Of a DNA stretch of 64,000 nt, positions 1 through 9,527 are shown one piece after another. Numbering within the stretch: position 1 is the stretch's first letter; every line of letters begins with the position of its first letter. The notes beneath the pieces are model-generated. The model saw only the letters and a list, made by a program, of their open reading frames with translations. It was not told where the DNA came from and made no database searches. Source of the DNA: Acidobacteria bacterium SCN 69-37 (GTDB taxonomy: Bacteria > Acidobacteriota > Vicinamibacteria > Vicinamibacterales > SCN-69-37); the NCBI GenBank assembly GCA_001724025.1, contig MEDJ01000009.1, forward strand, positions 489,302 through 553,301, given 5' to 3'. The translations under genes were made by a program, and so were the position numbers.

Positions 1-1539
1 GCCCGTGCCCATCGGCCCGCGGCAGATCAGGACGACGACGTCGCCCGGTCCCACGCGCTTGTCCTTGATGGCGGCAATCGCGTCGCGCTCGGTGATGAAG
101 ACGCGCGCCGGTCCGGTCATGCGATAGACGCCGTCGGCATCGGTCACGGACGGGTCGATGGCCGTGGCCTTGATGACCGATCCCTCCGGCGCGAGGTTGC
201 CGTGCGGAAAACAGATGGTCGACGTCAGGCCGCGCGCGGCCGCCACGTCGGGCGCCATGATCACGTCGTCCGGATCGATGCCGTGCACGTCGCGCAGGCG
301 CGTGCGCAGGGCGTGTCGACGGGCGGACTGCTCCCAGGCGTCGAGCTGGGCATCGAGCGTCAGGCCGCTGACCGTGGCCACGCGCGTGTCGAGCAGACCG
401 GCCCGCCGCAGGTGCAGCATGACCTCGGGCACGCCGCCGGCGAGGAAGACGTCGACGGTCGGGAAGAACCGCGGCCCGTTCGGCAGGGCATCGACCAGGC
501 GCGGGACCTGACGATTGACGGCCGACCAGTCGGCGGCCGTTGGCCGCGCCAGCCCGGCCGCATGGGCGATAGCCGGGACGTGCAGGAGCAGGTTCGTCGA
601 TCCGCCAAAGGCCGCGTGCGTCACCATGGCGTTGCGCACGGCTGCGTCCGTCAGGATGTGCCGCAGCGAGGTCCGACGCGCGTGCAGACCGACGAGCGCC
701 TCGGCCGACCGCCGCGCCATCGTCGTCCAGATCGGCAGGCCCGATGGCGCGAGCGCCGCGTGGCCGACCGTCAACCCGAGCGCCTCGCCCACGACCTGGG
801 CAGTGGCCGCGGTGCCGAGGAACTGGCAGCCGCCGCCGGCCGACCCGCAGGCGCGACAGCCGAGATCGGCGGCCTCCTCGAGCGTGATCTCGCCGTGCGC
901 GAAACGTGCGCCAATCGTCTGCACGCGACCGGCGTCCTCGCCGTCGCTGGCCGGCAGCGTCACGCCACCGGGCACGAGCACGGACGGCAGGTCGGCGGAT
1001 CCGGCCAGGGCCACCATCATCGCCGGCAGGCCCTTGTCGCACGTCGCCACGCCGAGCACACCGCTGCGCGTCGGCAGCGATCGAATCAACCGCCGGAAGA
1101 CCGTGGCCGCATCGTTGCGATACGGCAGGCTGTCGAACATGCCCGTGGTGCCCTGCGTGCGGCCGTCGCACGGATCGGTGCAGGCGGCCGCAAACGGAAT
1201 CGCCCCGAGGCCCGTGAACGTCCGCGCCGCGGCCTCGACGAGCAGGCCGACTTCCCAGTGGCCGGTGTGATAGCCGAGCGCGATGGGCGTCCCGTCGGGC
1301 GCGCGCACGCCACCGTGCGTGGACAGGATGAGGAACTCAGCCCCGCCGAGCGCGGCCGGCTCCCAGCCCATGCCGGCGTTCTGCGTCCACCCGAACAGAT
1401 CGCCCGACGGACGATGGCGCAGCATCTCGGGCGTCAGCGGGAGACGGCCTTTCGGCCCGGGCGCGCGCACGGGCACCTCGAGCTCATGCGCGTCGTCGAT
1501 GGCAAACGGATCGAAGGGCATGGCAGAGAACTTTCTCAT
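1..1539 (-). CDS. IlvD/Edd-family dehydratase, YjhG/YagF type (3' end off window)
   Basis: The gene reads leftward from an ATG at 1539 (alternative ATG at 1521) and runs off the window, so only about 513 residues are present. The protein has the family's N-terminal [12 protein letters not shown] region, a CDKG cysteine motif near the middle, and a [12 protein letters not shown] iron-sulfur-ligand motif followed by FGGSTN. These mark the IlvD/Edd dehydratases, and the early NAGMGW and HTGHWE signatures fit the YjhG/YagF branch, known for D-xylonate dehydration. It would remove water from a sugar acid in the cytoplasm using an Fe-S cluster. It diverges from pabBC with only 21 bases between start codons, so the promoters must overlap. 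Substrate is inferred from the subfamily. Confidence 0.85.
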   Translation of the reverse strand, partial: MRKFSAMPFDPFAIDDAHELEVPVRAPGPKGRLPLTPEMLRHRPSGDLFGWTQNAGMGWEPAALGGAEFLILSTHGGVRAPDGTPIALGYHTGHWEVGLLVEAAARTFTGLGAIPFAAACTDPCDGRTQGTTGMFDSLPYRNDAATVFRRLIRSLPTRSGVLGVATCDKGLPAMMVALAGSADLPSVLVPGGVTLPASDGEDAGRVQTIGARFAHGEITLEEAADLGCRACGSAGGGCQFLGTAATAQVVGEALGLTVGHAALAPSGLPIWTTMARRSAEALVGLHARRTSLRHILTDAAVRNAMVTHAAFGGSTNLLLHVPAIAHAAGLARPTAADWSAVNRQVPRLVDALPNGPRFFPTVDVFLAGGVPEVMLHLRRAGLLDTRVATVSGLTLDAQLDAWEQSARRHALRTRLRDVHGIDPDDVIMAPDVAAARGLTSTICFPHGNLAPEGSVIKATAIDPSVTDADGVYRMTGPARVFITERDAIAAIKDKRVGPGDVVVLICRGPMGTG

Positions 1540-1560
1540 ACCGCACCCGATAATGTCCCG

Positions 1561-3327
1561 GTGTCCGTGAGGCTGCGCTTCGATTTCGCCGATCCGTCGG
1601 GCCGCGTGACCACGCGGATCTTCGAGAAGCCCGTGGCCGTCATCGAGGCTACGCGGCTGGCCGACGTCGTGCCCGCGCTGGCCGCTGCCGAGGCCGCGCG
1701 GGCGACCGGACGGTTCGTGGCGGGCGCTGTCGCGTACGAAGCCGCGCCGGCCTTCGATGCCGCGCTCGCGACGCGGCCGCCCGGACCGCTGCCGCTCGCC
1801 TGGTTCGCCGTGTTCGATGCGCCGATCGATCCCGGACCGGAGGTCGATCCCGACATCACGAAGATACGGGTCGATGCCGGCAACGCCTGGACGGCCGACG
1901 TGACGCCTGCGGCGCACGCGGCGGCGATCGCGCGGGTGCGCGCCGCGATCGAAGCGGGCGACAGCTATCAGGCGAACTACACGTTCCGGCTGCGATCGCG
2001 CCTGGACGTCGCCACGCTGGCCGCGCGCTACGCCCACCTGCGGGCCGTGCACCGGGTGCCGTACGCGGCGCACCTCGACATGGGCCGATGGCAGATCCTC
2101 TCGCTCTCGCCCGAGCTGTTCTTCCACCTGCACGGCCGCACGCTCACGACGCGGCCGATGAAGGGGACGATGCCGCGCGGACGGTTCGAGGCCGAAGATA
2201 CGGTCCACGCCGAGGCCCTGCGCTCGTCAGCGAAGAACCGCGCGGAGAACGTGATGATCGTCGACCTCATGCGCAACGACCTCGGCCGCATCGCCGAGAT
2301 CGGCTCCGTGGCCGTGCCCTCGATCTTCGACGTCGAGCGCTACCGGTCCGTGTTCCAGATGACGTCCACCGTCACGGGACAGGTCCGGCCCGGCACGACC
2401 GTCGTCGACATCTTCAAGGCGCTCTTTCCGGCGGGATCGATCACCGGCGCGCCCAAGACGAGCAGCATGCGGCTCATCGCCGACCTCGAGCCGGCACCGC
2501 GCGGCGTCTACTGCGGCGCCATCGGTCTGCTGGCGCCCGATGGCGGAACGACCTTCAACGTCGCCATCCGCACGGCGGTGGTGGACGCGGCCAGCGGCGA
2601 GGCCGAATACGGCGTTGGCGGCGGCATCACGTGGGACTCGACGCCGGGCGACGAGTACGCGGAAGCCATCAGCAAGGCCGGCTTCCTCGATCCCGTGCCT
2701 GCGTGCTCGCTGATCGAAACGCTGCGGCTCGACGACGGCCGGCTCGTGCGACGGGACGGGCATCTCGCGCGCCTCGCGAGGTCCGCACGGTACTTCGACA
2801 TCCCGTTCGACCGCACGCGCATCGACGCAGCCCTCGACGCCCACACGCGCGATCGCGCGCACGGCCGTCATCGCGTACGTCTGACGCTGGCGCCGGCCGG
2901 CGAGGTGGCGGTCGAAAGCCGGCCGTTCGTCCTGCACGATCACGCCGCCGATCCGCCGCGGCGCGTCCCGACCGTGCTGGCGCGGCATCCAATCGCCAGC
3001 GCCGATATCTGGCTCTTCCACAAGACCACGCGACGGACGGTGTACGACGCGCACTGCGCCGCGCACCCGGACGCGTTCGACGTGCTCCTGTGGAACGAGC
3101 GCCGCGAGCTCACGGAGTTCACGATCGGCAACGTCGTGGTCGAGTTCGAGGGCCGGCGCGTCACGCCGCCGGTCACGTGCGGCCTGCTGGCCGGCGTGTT
3201 CCGCGAGGCGCTGCTCGACGCGGGCGTCATCGCCGAACGGATCGTCACGATCGATGATCTGGCGCGCGCCTCACGCGCGTGGCTCGTCAACAGCCTGCGG
3301 GAATGGGTCGAGGTGGAGGTGAAGTGA
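1561..3327 (+). CDS. pabB: Aminodeoxychorismate synthase component I fused to aminodeoxychorismate lyase (PabBC)
   Basis: This 588-residue protein starts at GTG 1561; the open frame upstream is only the shadow of the opposite-strand dehydratase. Residues of about 1 to 370 are the chorismate-binding domain, with AGSITGAPK near residue 290 and a [10 protein letters not shown] motif near 350. From about residue 380 onward there is a class IV PLP-dependent fold ([37 protein letters not shown]) as in aminodeoxychorismate lyase. The fusion would turn chorismate plus ammonia or glutamine into 4-amino-4-deoxychorismate and then p-aminobenzoate for folate synthesis. No PabA glutaminase lies nearby. 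Such PabB-PabC fusions are known in several phyla. Confidence 0.9.
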   Translation: MSVRLRFDFADPSGRVTTRIFEKPVAVIEATRLADVVPALAAAEAARATGRFVAGAVAYEAAPAFDAALATRPPGPLPLAWFAVFDAPIDPGPEVDPDITKIRVDAGNAWTADVTPAAHAAAIARVRAAIEAGDSYQANYTFRLRSRLDVATLAARYAHLRAVHRVPYAAHLDMGRWQILSLSPELFFHLHGRTLTTRPMKGTMPRGRFEAEDTVHAEALRSSAKNRAENVMIVDLMRNDLGRIAEIGSVAVPSIFDVERYRSVFQMTSTVTGQVRPGTTVVDIFKALFPAGSITGAPKTSSMRLIADLEPAPRGVYCGAIGLLAPDGGTTFNVAIRTAVVDAASGEAEYGVGGGITWDSTPGDEYAEAISKAGFLDPVPACSLIETLRLDDGRLVRRDGHLARLARSARYFDIPFDRTRIDAALDAHTRDRAHGRHRVRLTLAPAGEVAVESRPFVLHDHAADPPRRVPTVLARHPIASADIWLFHKTTRRTVYDAHCAAHPDAFDVLLWNERRELTEFTIGNVVVEFEGRRVTPPVTCGLLAGVFREALLDAGVIAERIVTIDDLARASRAWLVNSLREWVEVEVK

Positions 3328-3349
3328 CGACTGCCGGCGAGCCGTTTTC

Positions 3350-3417
3350 GGAGCCCTGGGGCTTCAGCCTCGGGGGACCCCCACGCGTCCCCTGGGGCTG
3401 AAGCCCCAGGGCTCCGA
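3350..3417. repeat. Intergenic palindromic repeat (GGGGCTGAAGCCCC family)
   Basis: Between two convergent genes lies CCTGGGGCTTCAGCCTCGGG, then a CCCCTGGGGCTGAAGCCCCAGGG hairpin core split by a short GC-rich spacer. The same cores recur at 5,523-5,788, 7,250-7,398 and, in a variant, 15,529-15,550. It could fold as a strong hairpin and act as a bidirectional terminator here. Confidence 0.75.
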
Positions 3418-3457
3418 CGGGCTCACGCAGTAGCCCGCCGCCCACCGCCCTCTTCCC

Positions 3458-4258
3458 TCAATCCCCCGACGACGTCGGGATGACGAGTCGCTGGCCGGGG
3501 CGGATCGCGGAGGAGACGAGACGGTTGGCGCGACGGATGGCGGCCGGGGTCGTATCGTAGGTCTGTGCGATGCGCCACAGGGTGTCGCCGCGTCCCACGG
3601 TGTGCGCCGGCGCCGGCGACGGCCGACCCGCGGCTGCGACGGCTGTCCGGGCCGGCGTCTTCGCCGGTCGGCTTGTCGTCGTGGCGACGTAGGCGAGGTA
3701 CGGGTCCGCGAACACCGCCACGTGATAGTGCAGCGGACTCCGCTCCAGCGTCACGTCGAGCACGCCGCGGCCCTCGAGCGCCAGCAGCCTCGACTCCAGC
3801 CAGCGTCGGCACGCGGCGCCCGCCGGCACGCGCAGATCCACGGCCATGCCCGTCGGGTGCACCGATCGCGCCGAGGCGTTGGCCGGCTGGCGCGTCTTCG
3901 GCCGAGTGAGGCTCGTGACCACGAGCGGCGTCCCGCACGTGCGGGCGTAGTCGGCCGACAGCCGCTCGATGAACAGGCGGACCTCGGGCCGGGCCACCCG
4001 GAACGCCACGCCCGTCAACTGATAGTGCGCGCCGCCCTCGACCGGGACGAGCAGGCCCGCGTCCACGAACCGCGCGACATCACGGTCGCGCGCGAGATAG
4101 CTGTAGTCGTGCCGCCGCGCCTGCAGGTTCTGCCGATCGAGCGACGCCGAGCTGCCGCGCAGGCTCTGGGCCATTGCGGGCGCGGCCGGCAGCAGGCCTG
4201 CCGTCACCAGCATGACGAGGACGAGGCGGAGCAACGGCAGGAGGCGGGAGACGATCAT
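3458..4258 (-). CDS. Secreted DUF5715/M15-like protein with C-terminal LysM
   Basis: The chosen ATG at 4258 gives a clear signal peptide (basic start, leucine-rich core, AMAQ cleavage region); the longer frame upstream adds an implausible leader. The central region carries HPTGMAVDLR and later LHYHVAVF, resembling the zinc-binding HxxxxxxD and HxH positions of M15/VanY-type peptidases and the DUF5715 family. The last 45 or so residues are a LysM domain (HTVGRGDTLWRIAQTY ... IRPGQRLVIP). It would be exported and bind peptidoglycan, perhaps cutting or sensing it. Enzyme activity is inferred; the zinc site is plausible but incomplete by eye. Confidence 0.75.
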   Translation of the reverse strand: MIVSRLLPLLRLVLVMLVTAGLLPAAPAMAQSLRGSSASLDRQNLQARRHDYSYLARDRDVARFVDAGLLVPVEGGAHYQLTGVAFRVARPEVRLFIERLSADYARTCGTPLVVTSLTRPKTRQPANASARSVHPTGMAVDLRVPAGAACRRWLESRLLALEGRGVLDVTLERSPLHYHVAVFADPYLAYVATTTSRPAKTPARTAVAAAGRPSPAPAHTVGRGDTLWRIAQTYDTTPAAIRRANRLVSSAIRPGQRLVIPTSSGD

Positions 4259-4373
4259 GACGGCCGCCCTACAGTATCGGCCGTCGCCCCGGATCCCGCC
4301 AGTCCATCGCCGTGATCTCCTGGCGCGGACCGGGCCGCAGCAGACATATGGCGGAGTCCTGAGGCAGAATGTG

Positions 4374-4811
4374 ATGATCGAGTTCCCCATGCCAGACCAG
4401 TCCACCCCACGCGTCGCTGTTGCCTTTGCCATGTTCTGCCAGGGGTACGATCCCGCTCACCCGACCGACCTGCGGCAGATGACCACCGGTATCGGCGGCT
4501 GGACGGCCGATGCCCCGCCGACGGTCGAGCTGACGCTGGCCATCGGGCTGTGGAACACGGCCAGTGCCGGGCGCGTGGCCTGCCGGATCGGCGTGCGTCG
4601 GCCCGACGACGACGTGGTCTATATCGGCGAGGGCGATACGCAGATCGAGGCCGCGGGCGAGATGGCGCTCATGCCGCTGAAGTTCACGCTGACGCTCGAT
4701 CGCCCCGGTCTCTATTGGGCGATCGGCGAATTCGACGGACAGGTGCTCGTCGAAGTCCCGTTCTCGGTCAGCGAGGCCCCGCCGCCGGCGGCGGCCGGCG
4801 CCCCGGCCTGA
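4374..4811 (+). CDS. Hypothetical protein
   Basis: A 145-residue frame starting at ATG 4374 (GTG 4371 also possible) after a weak purine-rich site. It has no signal peptide and looks like a small all-beta domain: alternating hydrophobic strands such as VELTLAIGLWN, FTLTLDRPGLYWAIGEFDGQVLVEVPFSV. The ending resembles DUF6941-type hypothetical proteins, which I mention with low confidence. The ABC ATPase gene begins 29 bases downstream on the same strand, so the two may be cotranscribed. Function unknown. Confidence 0.6.
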   Translation: MIEFPMPDQSTPRVAVAFAMFCQGYDPAHPTDLRQMTTGIGGWTADAPPTVELTLAIGLWNTASAGRVACRIGVRRPDDDVVYIGEGDTQIEAAGEMALMPLKFTLTLDRPGLYWAIGEFDGQVLVEVPFSVSEAPPPAAAGAPA

Positions 4812-4840
4812 TCGTCCCCGATGCCGAAGGACATCCGTTC

Positions 4841-5506
4841 ATGCTGATTTCACTCCGCAATCTCGAGAAGTCGTATCCGCAGGGACCGGGACAGTATTTC
4901 GTCCTCCGCCAGATCACGCTCGACATCCGCGAGGGGGAATTCGTCTCCATCATGGGGCCGTCGGGCGCGGGCAAGTCGACGCTGCTGCACATCCTCGGGA
5001 TGCACGATCACGCGTGGACCGGCGAGTACGACTTCCTCGATCAGCCGGTGCACCGGATGAGCGCCAAGGCGCGCGCGCAGTTGCACAAGCAGTACATCGG
5101 GTTCGTGTTCCAGAGCTATCACCTGCTCGACGACCTGACCGTCTACGAGAACCTCGACGTGCCGCTCTCCTATCGCGACATCCCGCGGAAAGAGCGGCAG
5201 AGCCTGGTTGCCGACACCCTCGACCGCTTCAACATCGTCGGCAAGAAGGACCTCTATCCAAGCCAGCTGTCGGGCGGACAGCAGCAGCTCGTGGCCGTGG
5301 CGCGGGCCGTGATTGCGAACCCGACGGTCATCCTGGCCGATGAACCGACCGGGAACCTGCACTCGGCGCAGGGACAGGAAATCATGGAGCTGTTCCGCAA
5401 GCTGAACGACGAGGGGACGACCATCATCCAGGTGACGCACTCGGACGCGAACGCCGCGTACGGATCGCGCATCATCAACCTGCGCGACGGCTGGTTGGTC
5501 ACCTGA
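4841..5506 (+). CDS. ABC transporter ATP-binding protein (LolD/MacB type)
   Basis: 221 residues from ATG 4841. Walker A (GPSGAGKST), Q-loop (FVFQSYHLLDDLTVYEN), signature (LSGGQQQ), Walker B (ILADEPTGNL) and the switch histidine (VTHSD) are all intact. The FQSYHLLDDLTVYENLDVPL segment is typical of the MacB/LolD/FtsE-like group that powers lipoprotein release, efflux or mechanotransmission. No permease gene is adjacent, which is unusual for this group; the partner must be encoded elsewhere. The signature reads LSGGQQQ and is followed by LVAVARAV, where the usual version is QRVAIARAL. A palindromic repeat block follows immediately. Confidence 0.9.
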   Translation: MLISLRNLEKSYPQGPGQYFVLRQITLDIREGEFVSIMGPSGAGKSTLLHILGMHDHAWTGEYDFLDQPVHRMSAKARAQLHKQYIGFVFQSYHLLDDLTVYENLDVPLSYRDIPRKERQSLVADTLDRFNIVGKKDLYPSQLSGGQQQLVAVARAVIANPTVILADEPTGNLHSAQGQEIMELFRKLNDEGTTIIQVTHSDANAAYGSRIINLRDGWLVT

Positions 5507-5522
5507 GGGCGGCGGGCGGCGG

Positions 5523-5835
5523 CCGGAGCCCCGAGACACCGCCGGAGCCCCGAGGCACTACCGGAGCCCCGAGGCTTCAGCCTCGGGGAATCCCCCGACG
5601 CCCGCTCCCCTGAGGCTGAAGCCTCAGGGCTCCGAGAACCGGCCACCGGCCACCGGACGACCGACAACCGGCCACCGACGACCGACCGCAACTGCCGGAG
5701 CCCCGAGGCACCGCCGGAGCCCCGAGGCTTCAGCCTCGGGGGAACTCCCGACACCCGCCCCCTGAGGCTGAAGCCTCAGGGCTCCGAGAACCGGCCACCG
5801 GCCACCGGCCACCGGACGACCAACAACCGGCTACC
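5523..5835. repeat. Palindromic repeat block with short ACCGGCC tandem runs
   Basis: This roughly 330-base gap between convergent genes has no gene. It contains two copies of a composite element (5,523-5,635 and 5,695-5,788): GGAGCCCCGAGG, then GAGGCTTCAGCCTC, then CCTGAGGCTGAAGCCTCAGG. Each copy is followed by runs of ACCGGCCACCGG (about 5,637-5,690 and 5,787-5,830). The arrangement looks like two duplications of one unit. It may terminate both flanking genes. Confidence 0.75.
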
Positions 5836-5837
5836 GC

Positions 5838-7217
5838 TCAGCGCTCAGACCCTCGTTGCTCCGGTGGATCGGCCATCAGCGGGTTCGGCATCGGCTCGTC
5901 TCGTTCGAACACCTCGCCGCGCCGCAGCACCATCTGCACCGTTTGCGTATTCCGGATGTCGTCAGCGGGATTGGCGGCGAGCACGACGAGATCGGCGCGA
6001 TAGCCGACCGCCACGCGTCCGGTCTCGTCACCGAGCCCTATCGCGCGCGCGGCGTCGGCCGTGGCGGCGCGCAGCGCCTGCAGCGGCGTCAGCCCCGCGC
6101 GCCCGACGAGCAGCTGCAATTCCGCGTGCAGGTTCGGTGACGACCCGCCGATGGCATCGGTCCCCGTGATGATCGTCACGCCCTGCGCCAGCGCGCGCGC
6201 CGTGACGCCGGCCGCCCACGCGATCTGCCGCTCGATCTGCGGACGGTCGTCCGTCGCAAACAGCGCGGCCTGCGCGGCAATATAGAGCGTCGGCTCGAGC
6301 GCGATCTGCCGCGCGCGCATGCGCGGCCACAGCTCGCGCAGCGCCCGATCGTCCTCGCCCACGACGGCCATCGCCGCCGTCACGTCATCCAGCCCGGCGA
6401 CAGGCGGCGCCGGCAATTCCGTCCGTCCCTGCCAGACCAGCCCGGTCGCGTGCGAGATCGTCGCCACACGGGCCTCGACGACGTCGCCCGGCGTGGCCGG
6501 CCCGATGGTGGCGTGCGCCCACACGGGCAGGCGCTCGCGTCGCGCCTCGTCCGCAATCCGCCGCACGTCGCGGGCCGTGACGCGCGAATGCACCTGGATT
6601 CCCGACGCGCCCCACGCCTTCGCGCGCCTGACCGCCTCGCGGATGTCCGTCGTGGGGCCGATTTCGACCAGCCACGGGGTGGTGCCGGGGCGCTGGTCGG
6701 CGTGCAGATAGCCGGTGCGCGACGGATCGGCAAACCAGAACGATCCCGCTCCGGCAAAGACGGCCGATCGCAGGATCGCCGGCGACGAGGCCCCTGGCCG
6801 CTCTGCCGCGGCAGCCAGGTCGGCCACGACGACGCCGTTGCCGCCCATGTCCCTGACGGTGGTGACACCGCCGAGCAGCGTGGCGCGCAGCAACGAGCGC
6901 ACGAGCGCGACGGGTCGCGGCGTGGCGGCCAGGTGGACGTGGGCATCGATGAAGCCCGGCACGACGAACCGGCCATGGGTGGCCAGCACGCGTGCGTTGG
7001 CGGGAACGGGGCGATCGCCTGTCGGGAACAGATCCGCGATACGTCCATCACGGACGACGAGGGTCATCGCGGGTCGCGGCGGGGCGCCCGTCCCATCGAT
7101 GACGACGACATCGGGCAGCACGAGCGTCGACGTCGTCTGCTGGCCGTGTACCACGACCAGCAGCGCCGCCACGGCCGCCGCCATGAGTCCCAGCCGTCCC
7201 CGCACGTGGCCGATCAC
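5838..7217 (-). CDS. Secreted amidohydrolase (imidazolonepropionase-like)
   Basis: 459 residues starting at ATG 7217 with a short hydrophobic export signal ending near VVVHGQQ. Metal-site motifs are in order: DAHVHL (HxH) near residue 94, RVTARDVRRIADEA and WAHATIG and ISHAT in the middle, and an aspartate in IITGTDAIGGSSPNLHAEL near residue 355. These mark the amidohydrolase superfamily branch of periplasmic imidazolonepropionase-like or prolidase-like enzymes common in Acidobacteriota. It probably hydrolyses a peptide or cyclic amide in the periplasm. The substrate cannot be told from the sequence. No partner genes are adjacent. Confidence 0.85.
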   Translation of the reverse strand: MIGHVRGRLGLMAAAVAALLVVVHGQQTTSTLVLPDVVVIDGTGAPPRPAMTLVVRDGRIADLFPTGDRPVPANARVLATHGRFVVPGFIDAHVHLAATPRPVALVRSLLRATLLGGVTTVRDMGGNGVVVADLAAAAERPGASSPAILRSAVFAGAGSFWFADPSRTGYLHADQRPGTTPWLVEIGPTTDIREAVRRAKAWGASGIQVHSRVTARDVRRIADEARRERLPVWAHATIGPATPGDVVEARVATISHATGLVWQGRTELPAPPVAGLDDVTAAMAVVGEDDRALRELWPRMRARQIALEPTLYIAAQAALFATDDRPQIERQIAWAAGVTARALAQGVTIITGTDAIGGSSPNLHAELQLLVGRAGLTPLQALRAATADAARAIGLGDETGRVAVGYRADLVVLAANPADDIRNTQTVQMVLRRGEVFERDEPMPNPLMADPPEQRGSER

Positions 7218-7249
7218 AACACAGAATCACTGGCCACACGCAGGACCTT

Positions 7250-7398
7250 TCCCTGGGGCTGAAGCCCCAGGGCTCCGGTCTCTCGCTGGACTGAAGCCCC
7301 AGGGCTCCGGCAGCGCGTGGCCTCGTACCTCGCAGCCCGCAGCCCGCAGCCGCGTAGCCTTGTAGCCTTCCCCCGAGGCTGAAGCCTCGGGGCTCCGG
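7250..7398. repeat. Intergenic palindromic repeats, three partial copies
   Basis: Copies of CCTGGGGCTGAAGCCCCAGG (7,251 on), GGACTGAAGCCCCAGGGCTCCGG (near 7,288) and CCCGAGGCTGAAGCCTCGGG (near 7,370) fill the gap upstream of the amidohydrolase and downstream of the MetE-like gene. The GGCTGAAGCC centre is constant while arm bases vary together, so base pairing is kept. Confidence 0.7.
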
Positions 7399-7442
7399 AA
7401 GCCTTCCGGCCTCCTTCCCGCCTGTCGCCTCCCCGCCTCCGT

Positions 7443-8564
7443 CTACCGTCCGCCCCACACCTCGTCGGCGGTTTCGACGATCAGCCGCAGCTTGGCCATC
7501 TCGTCCTCGATCGACAGTGCGTTGCCCTCGTAGGTGGACGAAAACCCGCACTGCGGGCTCAGGCACAGCTGATCGAGCGGCACGAACTTCGCGGCCTCGT
7601 CGATGCGGCGCTTGAGATCGTCCTTCTGCTCGAGCGCGCCCTTCTTGGTCGTCACCAGGCCGAGCACCACGGTCTTGCCCTTCGGCACGAACCGCAGCGG
7701 CTCGAACGAGCCCGAGCGCGCGTCATCGAATTCCATGAAGTAGCCGTCGACGTTCAGGTCGTTGAAGAGCGCCTCGGCCACGTGGTCGTAGCCGCCCGAC
7801 GCCACCCACGACGATCGGAAGTTGCCGCGGCACATGTGCGTGCAGATACGCATGCCGGCCGGCTTGCGCGCCAGCGCGCGGTTGATGTTGCGGATGTAGG
7901 TGACGTGCTGGTGCTCGCCGTCGCCGCCAATCCGATCGACGTACGCGCGCTGCCCGGGATCGTTCAGGTACGCCAGGCTCGTGTCGTCGAGCTGGAGATA
8001 CGTGCAGCCGAGCTTGCCGATCTCCTCGATCTGCCGCGCGTAGACCTCGGTCAGGTCGATCCAGAACTGATCCAGGTCCGGGTAGATCGCCGGATCGATC
8101 GCCGCACGGCCGCCGCGGTAGTGCACCATGCTCGGCGACGGGATCGTCAGCTTCGGCGTCCGCGTGGTCACGGACTTCAGGAACGCGAAGTCCTCGGCGA
8201 AGATCGTCTCCTGGAACGTCAGCGTGCCCGTCACGCGCGAGGCCGCGGGCGTGAACTGGATGTCGCCCTGCTCGTTGTGGAACTCCACCGTCAGGTTGTC
8301 CTGCACCTTGGTGATGCCGCCAATCCGGTAGATAAAGTCCATGTGCCACGAAGCGCGGCGGTATTCGCCGTCGGTGATGCCCTGAAGGCCGACGCTCTCC
8401 TGCATCCGCACCACCTGGCGGACGCCCTCGTCCTCGATCCGCCGCTTCTCGTCAGCGGTGATCCGGCCAGCGGCAAAATCGGCGCGCGCGGCCAGGACCT
8501 CGGGCGTGCGCAGCAGACTGCCGACGTGGTCGGCGCGGAAGGGTGGGGTGGTTCTCGAGCTCAT
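7443..8564 (-). CDS. MetE C-terminal-like cobalamin-independent methyltransferase (YxjG/YxjH type)
   Basis: Start ATG 8564 is preceded by a good AAGGAG site; upstream codons belong to no gene. The 373-residue product has the N-terminal RADHVGSLLRTP signature, FTDGEYRR-like GITDGEYRRASW, then YLQLDDTSLAYL, ICTHMCRGNF and LCLSPQCGFSS near the end. The last two supply the His and Cys zinc ligands of the MetE catalytic barrel. It lacks the MetE N-terminal half. Such stand-alone proteins transfer methyl groups to homocysteine or related thiols, or act in degradative methyl transfer. purU, 40 bases upstream on the same strand, is also a one-carbon folate enzyme, so the two may share an operon. Confidence 0.88.
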   Translation of the reverse strand: MSSRTTPPFRADHVGSLLRTPEVLAARADFAAGRITADEKRRIEDEGVRQVVRMQESVGLQGITDGEYRRASWHMDFIYRIGGITKVQDNLTVEFHNEQGDIQFTPAASRVTGTLTFQETIFAEDFAFLKSVTTRTPKLTIPSPSMVHYRGGRAAIDPAIYPDLDQFWIDLTEVYARQIEEIGKLGCTYLQLDDTSLAYLNDPGQRAYVDRIGGDGEHQHVTYIRNINRALARKPAGMRICTHMCRGNFRSSWVASGGYDHVAEALFNDLNVDGYFMEFDDARSGSFEPLRFVPKGKTVVLGLVTTKKGALEQKDDLKRRIDEAAKFVPLDQLCLSPQCGFSSTYEGNALSIEDEMAKLRLIVETADEVWGGR

Positions 8565-8604
8565 GCAGGACTCCTTGGGAAACGCGGACGAAAATGGGCC
8601 GGCG

Positions 8605-9462
8605 TCAATCGAAGACCACGGTCTTGTCGCCGTACCTGAGGATGCGATGGGCCGTGTGCCACTTGACGGCGCGCGAGAGCACGACGCGTTCGAGATCGCG
8701 CCCCTTCTCGACCAGGTCGTCGACACGATCGCGGTGCGAAATCCGCATCACGTCCTGCTCGATGATCGGGCCGTCATCGAGCGTGGCCGTGGCGTAGTGG
8801 CTCGTGGCGCCGATGAGCTTCACGCCGCGCTCGAACGCCTGGTGATACGGCCGCGCGCCGACGAAGGCCGGCAGGAACGAGTGGTGCACGTTGATGATGC
8901 GGCTCGGATAGCGATCGACGAACGCCGGTGAGAGGATCCGCATGTAACGCGCCATCACCACGAGATCGACGCGCTCGGCCTTGAGCAGGGCGATCTGCCG
9001 CGCCTCGACCGCCTCGCGATTGCCGCCTGTCGTCGGCACGTGGTGGAACGGCAGGCCGTGGAACGCGGCCAGGTCGCCGGCATCGGGATGGTTGCTGACG
9101 ACCGACGTGATGGTGCACGTCAGTTCGCCGGTCCGGCGGCGGAAGAGCAGATCGGCCAGACAGTGCAGGTGGCTCGACACGAAAATCGCCACACGCAGCG
9201 GCTGGCGCGACGACTCGAGCCGCCAGGTCATCGCGAGCGCGGCAGCCAGCGGACGGAAGGCCGCCAGGAACCTGTCGAGATCGAAATCGTCGAGCGCCCA
9301 CTCGACCCGCATGAAGAACAGGCCGGCCTCCGAATCCTGGTGCTGATCGGCGTGCAGGATGTTCGCGCCGTGCTCGTACAGCAGCGTGGACACGCGCGCC
9401 ACGAGCCCGGTCCGGTCCGGGCAGAGAATCAGGAGAACGGCGGAAGCCAAGATTGCATGCAT
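8605..9462 (-). CDS. purU: Formyltetrahydrofolate deformylase
   Basis: 285 residues. The N-terminal ACT domain (about 1 to 85; LILCPDRTGLVARVSTLLYEHGANIL) is followed by a formyltransferase-fold domain with VVSNHPD, INVHHSFLPAFVGARPYHQA and SHYATATLDDGPIIEQD. The Asn, His and Asp catalytic residues are therefore present. It hydrolyses 10-formyl-tetrahydrofolate to formate and tetrahydrofolate, balancing one-carbon pools. It lies just upstream of the MetE-like gene and diverges from a GntR regulator whose start is only 65 bases away, so that regulator may control it. Confidence 0.93.
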   Translation of the reverse strand: MHAILASAVLLILCPDRTGLVARVSTLLYEHGANILHADQHQDSEAGLFFMRVEWALDDFDLDRFLAAFRPLAAALAMTWRLESSRQPLRVAIFVSSHLHCLADLLFRRRTGELTCTITSVVSNHPDAGDLAAFHGLPFHHVPTTGGNREAVEARQIALLKAERVDLVVMARYMRILSPAFVDRYPSRIINVHHSFLPAFVGARPYHQAFERGVKLIGATSHYATATLDDGPIIEQDVMRISHRDRVDDLVEKGRDLERVVLSRAVKWHTAHRILRYGDKTVVFD

Positions 9463-9527
9463 TCTAGGCCAATCGAGCCAGCGTGAGAAGCCGGAAGTTC
9501 TTCTGGCTTGGTCATAGAATCTCCCCC

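Noticed and set aside
202-1560. Long plus-strand open frame joined in front of pabBC
   Set aside because: It is the shadow of the minus-strand YjhG-type dehydratase, whose motifs are on the opposite strand; the synthase domain begins at 1561.
3350-5835. CRISPR-like spacing of palindromes
   Set aside because: Repeats are hairpins of variable spacing with no unique spacers of constant size and no cas genes.
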